From: Acidobacteriota bacterium
GTDB taxonomy: Bacteria > Acidobacteriota > Terriglobia > Terriglobales > Acidobacteriaceae
DNA: 12,680 nt
NCBI GenBank assembly: GCA_003224835.1
Contig: QHZX01000166.1
Coordinates: 1-12,680 of the forward strand
Direction: 5' to 3'
The notes beneath the pieces are model-generated. The model was given only the letters and a program-made list of their open reading frames with translations. It was not told where the DNA came from and ran no database searches. Shown here one piece after another: positions 1 through 6,814 of the stretch. A program made the translations under genes and the position numbers. Every line of letters begins with the position of its first letter. The stretch's first letter is position 1.

Positions 1-2
1 AT

Positions 3-104
3 CATCTGCTTGGCCAAGCCTACCGAGATCTCGGCAATAACGAAGCAGCCGAACGTGAGTTGAGACTTGCCGGACAATTGGAAGGCGACGATTCGAAGCA
101 GTAG
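3..104 (+). CDS. C-terminal end of a TPR-repeat protein (partial, 5' end outside window)
   Basis: The frame is open from the left edge and ends at a TAG at 102-104, giving 33 residues. They fit one tetratricopeptide repeat: Leu-Gly, then Ala-Tyr, Leu-Gly, Glu-Ala-Ala and Leu-Ala at the usual helix A/helix B spacing, followed by a short acidic tail (Gly-Asp-Asp-Ser). TPRs are protein-interaction helices, so the partner and pathway cannot be told from this fragment. The other two forward frames close earlier. The rest of the gene lies upstream of the window. Confidence 0.6.
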   Translation, partial: HLLGQAYRDLGNNEAAERELRLAGQLEGDDSKQ

Positions 105-148
105 ATCTGAACATTAACGTCTGGTCACGTGAACACCCGGGGCACTAG

Positions 149-173
149 AATATCCGCGATTTGAGCGGGTATT
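149..173. promoter_or_regulatory. Inverted repeat upstream of the sugar permease
   Basis: Arms 149-157 (AATATCCGC) and 165-173 (GCGGGTATT) pair over 9 bp with one G-T pair around a 7-nt loop. It lies in the 120-nt spacer between the TPR gene stop and the permease start, about 50 nt before the latter. No T-run follows on either strand, so it is not a classical intrinsic terminator. It could be an operator for a sugar-responsive repressor or a transcript-end hairpin. No convincing -35/-10 pair was found beside it. Confidence 0.3.
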
Positions 174-224
174 CGTGATAAAACTGTAGGAATTTCAAAA
201 TCAATTGCGAGGTCAGTTCGACCT

Positions 225-1502
225 ATGGCGACAATGAGCAGCAAGAGCAATGCACCGGTTCAGACCTCTGGCCCAGTCGCGGCAAGTTATGGGCCGGCAT
301 TAGCCGTCCTCACAACCCTATTCTTCATCTGGGGCTCGCTCACGTCGCTGAATGACGTGCTCATTCCGTTTGCCCAGCATGTGTTCACGCTAAACCTGGC
401 ACAGAGCATGCTGATCCAGACAGCGTTTTTCCTGGCGTATTTCATCATTTCTCTACCTGCCGCGAAAATCATCGATTGGATCGGCTACAAACGCGCGATC
501 ATCGTGGGACTAAGCACCATGGTCGCCGCCTGCCTGCTGGTTTATCCCGCAGCGAAGATTCCATCGTTCCCCTTCTTCTTGACCGCGCTGATGGTTCTCG
601 CGGCCGGAATCACGGTGCTGCAAGTCGCCGCAAATCCTTATGTCGCCGTATTAGGCAGGCCGGAAACCGCGTCTAGCCGACTCAATTTGACTCAGGCGTT
701 CAACTCTCTGGGAACGGCCGTTTTTCCGTTGGTTGGCGCTCAGCTGATCCTGGGTGAGAGTGTGAGCGCCGCGGCACAATCAGCCTCGCAGGATGCTGTG
801 ATCAAGCTTTACGTGTACTTCTTTGCGATCGTGCTCGTGTTGCTGGCGATATTATTTGCGGTTTTTCGCCTGCCGAAGATGGAAGCTGCTGAACGGCATG
901 GCGGTGAGAAGATCGATGATTCCATTTGGAAACATCCAAATCTTCCGTTGGGAGCGATTGCAATTTTCGTTTATGTCGGAGCGGAAGTCGCCATAGGCAG
1001 CTCCATCGCGAATTATCTAGCGCTACCAAATATCGGACATTTTGCGTCCAATGTCGCCGATCCGGCGGCGCGATATCATTCCGCTCTCGCCATTGCCGCT
1101 CGCTATATTTCCGTTTACTGGCTAGGCGCGATGGTTGGCCGATTCATTGGATCCGCGGTCCTCCAGAAGGTGCGAACGTCTCGGGTGCTGGCTTTCTGCG
1201 CAACCATGGCTGCGTTGCTGGTCGTGGTCACAGTTCTGACCAACGGACATTTCGCAATGTGGTCGGTACTGGCGATCGGATTGTTTAACTCCATCATGTT
1301 CCCCAGCATTTTCACCAGCGGCATTGCGGAATTGGGGCCGCTCACCGGCGATGGATCTGGACTTCTCAATATGGCCATTGTGGGCGGCGCAATCATTCCC
1401 TGGATTGTGGGAAGAGTCGGCGATGCGATCAATCATTCCTGGTATCCGTCAATGACTCAGGGTGAAACCAGTTGGGGCGAACGCTACGGTCAGCGCGTCT
1501 GA
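225..1502 (+). CDS. Sugar MFS transporter, FucP/GluP (FHS) family, C-terminally shortened
   Basis: This is an inner-membrane, probably proton-coupled, importer of a hexose such as glucose, galactose or fucose. About eleven hydrophobic segments are visible, roughly at residues 25-45, 60-80, 88-108, 112-138, 155-178, 193-218, 240-265, 290-312, 320-340, 343-365 and 373-395. Family hallmarks include the first-helix 'FFIWG...LNDVLIP', 'VAANPYVAVLG', 'LNLTQAFNSLGT' and 'GSGLLNMAIVGGAIIP'. ATG 225 is chosen because GAGGT lies 11 nt upstream; Met4 is an alternative. After helix 11 the family normally has an Asp, a short loop and a twelfth helix ('HxFxxPxxCY'). Here a polar tail of about 24 residues replaces it. 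The next gene, a ROK kinase 70 nt on, suggests a joint uptake and phosphorylation role. Family is sure; substrate is not. Confidence 0.88.
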   Translation: MATMSSKSNAPVQTSGPVAASYGPALAVLTTLFFIWGSLTSLNDVLIPFAQHVFTLNLAQSMLIQTAFFLAYFIISLPAAKIIDWIGYKRAIIVGLSTMVAACLLVYPAAKIPSFPFFLTALMVLAAGITVLQVAANPYVAVLGRPETASSRLNLTQAFNSLGTAVFPLVGAQLILGESVSAAAQSASQDAVIKLYVYFFAIVLVLLAILFAVFRLPKMEAAERHGGEKIDDSIWKHPNLPLGAIAIFVYVGAEVAIGSSIANYLALPNIGHFASNVADPAARYHSALAIAARYISVYWLGAMVGRFIGSAVLQKVRTSRVLAFCATMAALLVVVTVLTNGHFAMWSVLAIGLFNSIMFPSIFTSGIAELGPLTGDGSGLLNMAIVGGAIIPWIVGRVGDAINHSWYPSMTQGETSWGERYGQRV

Positions 1503-1572
1503 ACTTTGAAACCAGCGCCTGTCGGGTACTTGGGCGGAAGCGACCCTTATGCGTTTCTGAAAAGGCTGGTAA

Positions 1573-2472
1573 TTGAAACAAAACTTATTCGTTGGGGTGG
1601 ACATCGGCGGCACGAAAGTTGCTGCCGGACTGGTGGACGCGAATGGGGAAATCTTCGCGCATGTCCGCGAGCCAATGATTTCAAATTCCTCCGCCGAGGC
1701 CGGCTTGAATTCGGTGTTTTCGGCAATTGCGCGAGTAATCCCACCAGATATCGGAGTCGGCGGAATCGGTATCTGCGCGCCAGGACCGCTTGACCCAAAG
1801 TCGGGCGTTATTTTGAACCCTCCTAATGTCCCCTGCTGGCGTAAATTTCCCCTGGCTGAATCCGTACAAAGACGTTATTTCGCCCCTGTGAAAGTCGACA
1901 ACGATGCCAATGCCGCAGCGCTGGCCGAAACCCGCTGGGGAGCCGCGCGCGGATATCGAAACGTTTTCTATGCCACCATCGGAACGGGGATTGGAACCGG
2001 AATCGTATTCGACGGGAAGATTTATCACGGGCGCACGGGCTCAGCTGGAGAAGGCGGGCACGTCAGTATCGACTATCAAGGCCCGATATGCCGCTGCGGG
2101 AAACCGGGATGCATTGAAATCCTTGCCTCGGGGACAGCAATTGCGCAGGAATTAGCCCGCGGAGATCTCGCGGCATTCACGGGAGAGATCGTAGGCAAAG
2201 CGGCAGAGTCTGGGGACGCCTTAGCCATAAGAATTTTGTCAGAGGCCACTGAGATGCTGGCCCTGTGGCTGAGCAACATAGTCGACTTATTCGATCCTGA
2301 CGTGATTGTGATCGGCGGCGGGGCGGCGGCCTTGTACCAGCCTTCCTTCGCCAAGTTACACGAAAGAATTTCGCAGTTGACGGTAAATCCACACGCCAAT
2401 GAAGTGCCAATCGTTTCGGCACGCTACGGCGCTGATTCGGGCATTGCGGGCGGGGCTGCCTTATGCACGTAG
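1573..2472 (+). CDS. ROK-family sugar kinase (glucokinase-like)
   Basis: A cytoplasmic ATP-dependent kinase of 299 residues that phosphorylates a hexose, most likely glucose or an N-acetylated hexosamine. The phosphate-binding motif DIGGTK is at 10-15 and the catalytic-base region DNDAN at 109-113 (Asp111 the likely base). The ROK signature follows: Glu160 and His163 of 'EGGH', then Cys173, Cys175 and Cys180 (H-x9-C-x-C-x4-C), the structural zinc site. A glycine-rich 'VIVIGGGAA' segment is in the C-terminal domain. The start is TTG 1573: an in-frame TAA lies directly before it at 1570-1572, and AAAAGG sits 7 nt upstream. A start at the downstream GTG would remove the first beta strand. There is no N-terminal helix-turn-helix, so this is the kinase and not the repressor branch of ROK. 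It is probably co-transcribed with the permease. Confidence 0.93.
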   Translation: MKQNLFVGVDIGGTKVAAGLVDANGEIFAHVREPMISNSSAEAGLNSVFSAIARVIPPDIGVGGIGICAPGPLDPKSGVILNPPNVPCWRKFPLAESVQRRYFAPVKVDNDANAAALAETRWGAARGYRNVFYATIGTGIGTGIVFDGKIYHGRTGSAGEGGHVSIDYQGPICRCGKPGCIEILASGTAIAQELARGDLAAFTGEIVGKAAESGDALAIRILSEATEMLALWLSNIVDLFDPDVIVIGGGAAALYQPSFAKLHERISQLTVNPHANEVPIVSARYGADSGIAGGAALCT

Positions 2473-2506
2473 GTTCAATGGGGAATTTTCGTGCGGAAGT
2501 TTTTAA

Positions 2507-2583
2507 TGGGGTGGGAGACGGGAATCGAACCCGCAACCGTCGGAGCCACAGTCCGGTGCTCTGCCAGTTGAGCTACTCCCACC
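2507..2583 (-). tRNA. tRNA-His (anticodon GTG), CCA encoded
   Basis: Read on the minus strand this is a full 77-nt cloverleaf. It has the extra G at -1 opposite discriminator C73, the hallmark of tRNA-His, a 7-bp acceptor stem (GTGGGAG/CTCCCAC), a D-arm GCTC/GAGC, and anticodon loop CTGTGGC with GTG at plus positions 2547-2549. The T-arm is GCGGG-TTCGATT-CCCGT, and CCA is encoded at 2507-2509. One oddity is that the outermost anticodon-stem pair (27-43) is C-A; the other four pairs are Watson-Crick. No clear terminator with a T-run was found just downstream on this strand. Confidence 0.96.
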
Positions 2584-2593
2584 AGATTTTTTG

Positions 2594-2599
2594 ATTATA
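2594..2599 (-). promoter_or_regulatory. -10 box of the tRNA-His promoter
   Basis: The minus strand reads TATAAT, a perfect sigma-70 -10 hexamer, 10 nt before the tRNA 5' end. Transcription would therefore begin within a few bases of the mature 5' terminus. The expected -35 position (about 2617-2622) has no good TTGACA match. Confidence 0.45.
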
Positions 2600-2647
2600 A
2601 CGGCTTCAGGGTTTATGCGTTAGGCGGGTCAGTTTTGACCATCTGAC

Positions 2648-2689
2648 GCAAAAGCAGGTTCCTCACCGCTAAAGCTGTTCGGAATGACA
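2648..2689 (-). repeat. Degenerate dispersed repeat of the 'GTCATTCCGAGCG...GAGGAATCTGC' type
   Basis: On the minus strand the spacer begins TGTCATTCCGAACAG and ends GTGAGGAACCTGCTTTTGC, closely resembling a short dispersed repeat seen in spacers of many environmental bacteria, including Acidobacteriota (from memory: TCATTCCGAGCGAAGCGAGGAATCTGC). It sits between tRNA-His and the decayed dehydrogenase gene. Only one copy is in the window, so its repeat status rests on recalled similarity. The rest of the 2584-2788 spacer holds the tRNA promoter and nothing else I can support. Confidence 0.45.
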
Positions 2690-2788
2690 GCACAGGAGAG
2701 AGTATTGGCAGCGGAAACGACCAGAGCACTAGTGACAGCGGGAACCAATGCAAGAGAAATGAAGTGTTTAATCTGGACTGAGATGTTC

Positions 2789-3990
2789 TTACACCCTACC
2801 CACGCCGACGTATTCAAATCCCATGGCGCGCAGGCGAGTGGAGTCAAGAATGTTCTTCGTGTCTACAATTAGCGGGCGGCGGAGGAGGGCTTTGATTTTG
2901 CTGAAGTCGAGAGCGCGAAATTCCGGCCAGCCAGTTCGCACCACGAGCGCTTCCACCCCTTCGGCCACGGCATAAGGCGATTCACAGTAGTGGACAGTGC
3001 CGTTCAGTTCCAGCTTGGCGTCTTGCATTGCGACCGGATCATAGGCGCGGACCCGGGCGCCGCGAGATACCAGACTCTGCGCCAATCTTATCGAGGCGGA
3101 ACCTGCTACTGAATTAGTGTTGGGCTTGAAAGCCAATCCTAAAATCCCTACGTCTTTATTTTGCAAGGACTGCAGGCAGAAAGAAATTTTCTCCGCCATG
3201 CCGTCGGCGAATCCTTGATTGACCTCGCGGGCGGCGGTCAGAATTTTGAGCGGAACTTGATTCTGCTCGGCAAGGGAAGCCAACGAATCCATATCAGATT
3301 GGGCGAAAAGACCGCCCATCGAGGCCCCCGCTTGCAAGCACCGCGGGCCGATTTTTTTATCGAGACCCAGGGCCAGAGAAAGGTGCACCGCGTCTCCATT
3401 CACGCGTTCACAGAGTCCGGCAAGCTCATTGATGAAGGAAATTTTCGTCGCCACGAAGGCAGTGGCGGCCTCGCGAACCAATTCTGCGGTTGCATGATTG
3501 GTCACGATTACCGGAACGCCGCGCATCACTAATGGGTGGAAAATATGCTTTATCGCCACTACCGCTTCGCTGGAAGTGGTACCGAGAATGATGCGGTCCG
3601 GCCAGTTGAAGTCCTCGACCGCACACCCGGCGGTAAAGAATATTGGCTGCGAGACGATGATTGCCTTTAGTCCGGCATCTTGCAGCGTTTTCTCGAGTGC
3701 CTGCCCGGTCCCAACGGACACCGGCGTCACAAATTGTCTTCGGCCAGAAAAATCACGCCGCATTTGCGCGCAAAAGAATCCACATCGGTCGAATATGCCA
3801 GGCGTCCGGAACGAACGCTGCGCTTGATCACTTCGCTCAGGTTCTTTTCATGGAAGGGGACTTTCCCCTGGGCCATCTCAACCATGCGGGAGCTATCGGG
3901 ATGACAACAGGTTACCGGAGTACCGAAATCTGCCAAGCAGGCCGAAATCACTGTCCCCAGGTACCCTGCCCCATAGACACCGATTTGCAT
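2789..3990 (-). pseudogene. UDP-glucose 6-dehydrogenase-like gene, broken by an internal deletion/frameshift and lacking active-site residues
   Basis: Two minus-strand frames make up one gene. The 5' part (3990 to about 3727, 87 codons) starts at ATG 3988-3990 behind a strong GGGAGGA (3994-4000). It encodes the Rossmann start 'GVYGAGYLGTV' and runs to 'GVIFLAED'. The second part (from about 3750 to the TAA at 2789-2791) resumes in another frame at 'VTPVSVGTG' and continues through 'AVEDFNWPDR', 'ATAFVATKISFINE', 'GLAFKPNT' and 'VRTGWPEFRALDF', the order of nucleotide-sugar dehydrogenases. About 40 residues usual between these parts are missing. The catalytic motif GGSCFPKD reads GGLFAQSD, so the nucleophilic Cys is Phe; the 'NPEF' Glu is Ile, and 'NTDDxR' is lost. 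A working enzyme would make UDP-glucuronate with NAD+. This copy is a pseudogene, a sequencing error in a pseudoenzyme gene, or a neofunctionalised paralogue. Confidence 0.75.
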
Positions 3991-4170
3991 TCATCCTCCC
4001 GAGGCCCAAAAGCGATCAACCAGTCGTATCTTTTATTTACGCTGCTGCCCGGCAGATGGGCAGAGTACGAGAGGGAGATAGACGGCACGAAGAAGTACAG
4101 GTAATGGACATGCTGAGTACCTGGGAGTCCGACAACCCTGGCGTTTGTTGGGCGGTTAAACCGGCGCTAT
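3991..4170. other. 180-nt spacer with a 6-bp hairpin
   Basis: This spacer separates the 2H phosphoesterase stop from the dehydrogenase-like start, both on the minus strand. A hairpin with arms 4045-4050 (CTGCCC) and 4058-4063 (GGGCAG) and a 7-nt loop is visible. On the minus strand it is followed by an A-rich stretch and not a T-run, so a terminator role is doubtful. Apart from the Shine-Dalgarno at 3994-4000, no other signal is clear. Confidence 0.3.
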
Positions 4171-4734
4171 TCAGCGTATGCGGCCGGAAGCCCGGGCTAC
4201 GCGCTGTCCGAGGGGGATTTCGGCCAAATCTGCCCACTTGTTCTGACCCTCTTCCCGGACAAAGGTGAGGTCGCGGACTTCAATGCAGCGGGATTCGTCA
4301 AATTCAGCCCAGCGAGTGCGGGCCACCCGGTAAGCATGCTGGGCCTGATCTTCGGCGCCCATTTTGACGATGGTCAAATGAGGCATGTAGGGCCATTCTT
4401 CGCGGCAGCATAGGGCGTTCACATTGAGGCGGTCGTGCAGCTCGCGCATACGATAAGCGGCATGCGCTACCCGGATAAAGACCGTAGGCGTCACTGGAAT
4501 AAAAGTTTCAACCTCACCTAATGACACTTCAAAAGGCTCGACCTCTTTGCAGAGTTCCTCCAGTTTTTGGAGCGCAGAGGATTCGGTACCGTCGAGGAGC
4601 CTGGGCGGCAACAAGGTCACATGGGCGGCTAAATGAGGCAATGCCGGATGAAGTTCCTTACGCAGAGATTCGACAAACTCTCCGACTGGGTTCCTCACGT
4701 AGGCTACAAGTGCATAACGCTGGTTTCGCGTCAT
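4171..4734 (-). CDS. 2'-5' RNA ligase family protein (2H phosphoesterase)
   Basis: A 187-residue cytoplasmic protein with the two H-x-T motifs that define the 2H superfamily: His38-Val-Thr40 ('AHVTL') and His119-Leu-Thr121 ('PHLTI'), about 80 residues apart. Both motifs follow hydrophobic strands, as in LigT/ThpR-like cyclic phosphodiesterases. Members act on 2',3'-cyclic or 2'-5' phosphodiester bonds in RNA or nucleotides; the substrate here is unknown. The ATG at 4732-4734 has no good Shine-Dalgarno. A TATAAT (minus strand, 4749-4754) ends only 14 nt before it, so the transcript may have a very short leader. The gene is divergent from the exported hydrolase at 4859 and lies 180 nt upstream of the broken dehydrogenase gene. 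Nothing in the context suggests a specific RNA target. Confidence 0.82.
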   Translation of the reverse strand: MTRNQRYALVAYVRNPVGEFVESLRKELHPALPHLAAHVTLLPPRLLDGTESSALQKLEELCKEVEPFEVSLGEVETFIPVTPTVFIRVAHAAYRMRELHDRLNVNALCCREEWPYMPHLTIVKMGAEDQAQHAYRVARTRWAEFDESRCIEVRDLTFVREEGQNKWADLAEIPLGQRVARASGRIR

Positions 4735-4748
4735 GATGGCGAAAGAAG

Positions 4749-4754
4749 ATTATA
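4749..4754 (-). promoter_or_regulatory. Candidate -10 box for the 2H phosphoesterase gene
   Basis: The minus strand reads TATAAT, ending 14 nt before the ATG. No TTGACA-like hexamer is found 16-18 nt further upstream, and no extended-10 TG is present. If it is used, the 5' leader would be about 8 nt, consistent with the missing Shine-Dalgarno. Confidence 0.35.
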
Positions 4755-4858
4755 AACGCATTCCATATGATGCGAGTCGGAGAGTGCGCCCTTGACGAAT
4801 CTAAGGGCGAAGTTGATGATTTTCAAGCCGTCCCCACTAATCTCCCGAGGTGTTATTA

Positions 4859-5956
4859 ATGAACGGTGCGCGAACATCCGTTTCCGCAGCGCTTTCTCCC
4901 TTCAGATGGAATAAATCAGTATCGCGAACCTTCTCGGCTCTCCTGTTCAGTCTGTCCATGGTGGTTCCGTTAACGGCGGCGCCACCTGTTACGAAAGACA
5001 CACTGCGCATTTATTTTGTCGATGTTGAAGGTGGGCAGGCGACTCTGTTTATCACTCCAGCAAAGGAGTCGCTGTTAATCGATACTGGCTGGCCCGGCCA
5101 CGAGGGAAGAGACGCCGAACGGATTGTCGCGGCTGCGAAGGACGCGGGTATTACGAAGATCGACTATGTGTTGATTACGCATTTCCACACTGACCATGTT
5201 GGCGGAGTCCCGCAGCTCGCAGCGAGGATTCCGATCAATGCATTCATCGATCATGGAGATAACCGAGAGTCCACGGACGAGGCTACGGTCCAGGGATGGA
5301 ATGCATACCAGAAAGTTCTGGAAAGTAAAAAGTACAGGCGGATTTCTCTCAAGCCGGGTGACACCTTGCCGGCGCGGGGCATGCAGGGAGTGGTAGTAAG
5401 TTCCGATGGGGCATTAATTGAACACCCGCTCCCGAGCGCCAGTGCCGAGAATGCCGCTTGCAAAGATACAACAAGCTATCCGGGTGACCAGACCGAGAAT
5501 GCGCGTTCGCTGGGCACCGTTATAACTTTTGGGAAGCTTCGAATTCTCGACCTTGGGGACTTGACGAGCGACAAAGAAATGGGATTGGTCTGTCCACAGA
5601 ACAAGTTAGGAAAGATTGATATCTACATTGTCTCCCATCATGGTTGGAGCCAGAGCGGCAGCCCTGCGCTGCTGAATGCAATTGGGCCGCGCGTGGCCAT
5701 TATGGACAACGGAGCAAAAAAGGGCGGCAGTCCTTCCACATGGGACAGCATTGAGAAATCTCCAAACCTCGTAAATCTTTGGCAGCTCCACTTTTCTGAC
5801 GAGGGCGGTGCGGCGCATAACGTCCCGGCAGAGTTCATCGCTAATGTCGAAGGCCCTGATACCGGTAAATACCTGAAGCTCACCGCATGGCCCGATGGAA
5901 AGTTTGAAGTGTTTAATTTCCGGACACAGCAGACCAAACGATATCCTGCGAAGTGA
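4859..5956 (+). CDS. Exported ComEC-like MBL-fold metallohydrolase
   Basis: A metallo-beta-lactamase-fold hydrolase of 365 residues of the type that forms the C-terminal domain of ComEC/Rec2, here as a stand-alone exported protein. The N-terminus has basic residues, then a hydrophobic stretch (about 26-39) and a likely signal-peptidase site near Ala40-Ala41. After a 'IYFVDVEGGQATL' strand come the metal ligands His108-x-His110-x-Asp112-His113 ('HFHTDHVGG'), then 'DHGD', 'LDLGDLTSDKE' (bridging Asp) and 'VSHHGWSQSGS' (final His), the usual order. ATG 4859 is preferred over GTG 4850 because GAGGT (4847-4851) lies 7 nt before ATG but overlaps the GTG. Such proteins may cleave phosphodiesters or other esters; the substrate is unknown. 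It appears to be monocistronic, divergent from the 2H gene and 117 nt ahead of etfB. Confidence 0.85.
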   Translation: MNGARTSVSAALSPFRWNKSVSRTFSALLFSLSMVVPLTAAPPVTKDTLRIYFVDVEGGQATLFITPAKESLLIDTGWPGHEGRDAERIVAAAKDAGITKIDYVLITHFHTDHVGGVPQLAARIPINAFIDHGDNRESTDEATVQGWNAYQKVLESKKYRRISLKPGDTLPARGMQGVVVSSDGALIEHPLPSASAENAACKDTTSYPGDQTENARSLGTVITFGKLRILDLGDLTSDKEMGLVCPQNKLGKIDIYIVSHHGWSQSGSPALLNAIGPRVAIMDNGAKKGGSPSTWDSIEKSPNLVNLWQLHFSDEGGAAHNVPAEFIANVEGPDTGKYLKLTAWPDGKFEVFNFRTQQTKRYPAK

Positions 5957-6073
5957 CGTTCTCGCCTCTTTACGATAGAGAGTAGTCCCGGATGCATGCA
6001 GAGGTCCGCAACAGGTTTCCGCCTCGGCTATACTAACTGGTTTGCCTGATGTACCTGAACCGCGAGGAACGAT

Positions 6074-6799
6074 TTGAAGATCCTGGTTTGCATTAAGCAA
6101 GTGCCACAGAAGGACGCCCCGCTAAAGCTCAACGAGAGCGGCACCTGGATCCGGGAGGATGTTTCGTACGAGGTGAACGAGCCCGACGCATACGCGCTCA
6201 AAGAAGCCTTACGCCAGAAGGAGAAGCACGGCGGGGAAGTGGTCGCGATTACGGCGGGGCCCGCCCGGGCGCAACATGTGGAAGACCCCGGCTTCGTTGG
6301 ACTGGACGCGTTCAACACCGCACGAGCCTTCGCCGCGGCAATCAAAGACGAGAAATTCGACCTCATCTTTACGGGGCTGCAATCCGACGATTACGGGTTT
6401 GCCCAAACCGGCGTAATTTTGGCTGAATTGCTGGGTTGGCCGCATGCAACGATCATTATGCAAATTGAGAAGAGCGACGGCGGCATCAAGGTGAAACGCG
6501 AACTTGAGGCAGGATATTTTCAATTCGTCGAGGTGCCCTTACCGGCGGTGCTCACAATTCAATCAGGTATCAATAAACTGCGCTATGCGACGCTGATTGG
6601 AATCAAGCAAGCGAAAAATAAGCCGCTCCGAAAAGTCACGCTGGCCGAAGTGCAAGCGGCGATGAGTGCGAATCTGCAGAAAATCGAACGCATGTATATT
6701 CCTCATAAAACTAAGAAGACCGAGTATCTTGAAGGAAGCGCATCCGAGATCGCAAAGAAATTGGTGGACAAGCTACGCAATGAAATTCGTGTTCTGTGA
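6074..6799 (+). CDS. etfB: Electron transfer flavoprotein beta subunit
   Basis: A cytoplasmic subunit (241 residues) that binds AMP and pairs with EtfA to shuttle electrons from flavin dehydrogenases to ETF:quinone oxidoreductase. It begins with the family's 'KILVCIKQVP' strand. It then shows 'YEVNEPDAYALKEAL', 'VVAITAGPARAQ', 'FTGLQSDDYGFAQTGVILAELLG' (written here as seen in separate pieces along residues 96-118) and 'VEVPLPAVLTIQSGINKLRY'. The start is TTG 6074: GAGG at 6064-6067 is 6 nt upstream, and the protein then begins exactly at the family N-terminus. It is the first gene of the ETF cluster, with only 15 nt to the small membrane-protein gene. A TATACT at 6029-6034 could be a -10 box, but no -35 supports it. 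Confidence 0.95.
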   Translation: MKILVCIKQVPQKDAPLKLNESGTWIREDVSYEVNEPDAYALKEALRQKEKHGGEVVAITAGPARAQHVEDPGFVGLDAFNTARAFAAAIKDEKFDLIFTGLQSDDYGFAQTGVILAELLGWPHATIIMQIEKSDGGIKVKRELEAGYFQFVEVPLPAVLTIQSGINKLRYATLIGIKQAKNKPLRKVTLAEVQAAMSANLQKIERMYIPHKTKKTEYLEGSASEIAKKLVDKLRNEIRVL

Positions 6800-6814
6800 T
6801 CAGGAGGAGGATCG

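Noticed and set aside
2484..2504. Possible intrinsic terminator after the ROK kinase (AATTTTC-GTGCG-GAAGTTTTT)
   Set aside because: The stem has only about six weak pairs with a mismatch, and most of the T-run is inside the stem.
2629..2847. 72-codon minus-strand frame after the broken dehydrogenase gene
   Set aside because: It begins inside that gene in another frame and reads through the dispersed repeat. No ribosome site or family match.
3661..4104. 147-codon plus-strand frame opposite the dehydrogenase-like gene
   Set aside because: It is antisense to recognisable dehydrogenase sequence and has no family features.
6029..6034. TATACT as a -10 box for etfB
   Set aside because: No -35-like hexamer lies at the right distance, so it is not listed as a promoter.
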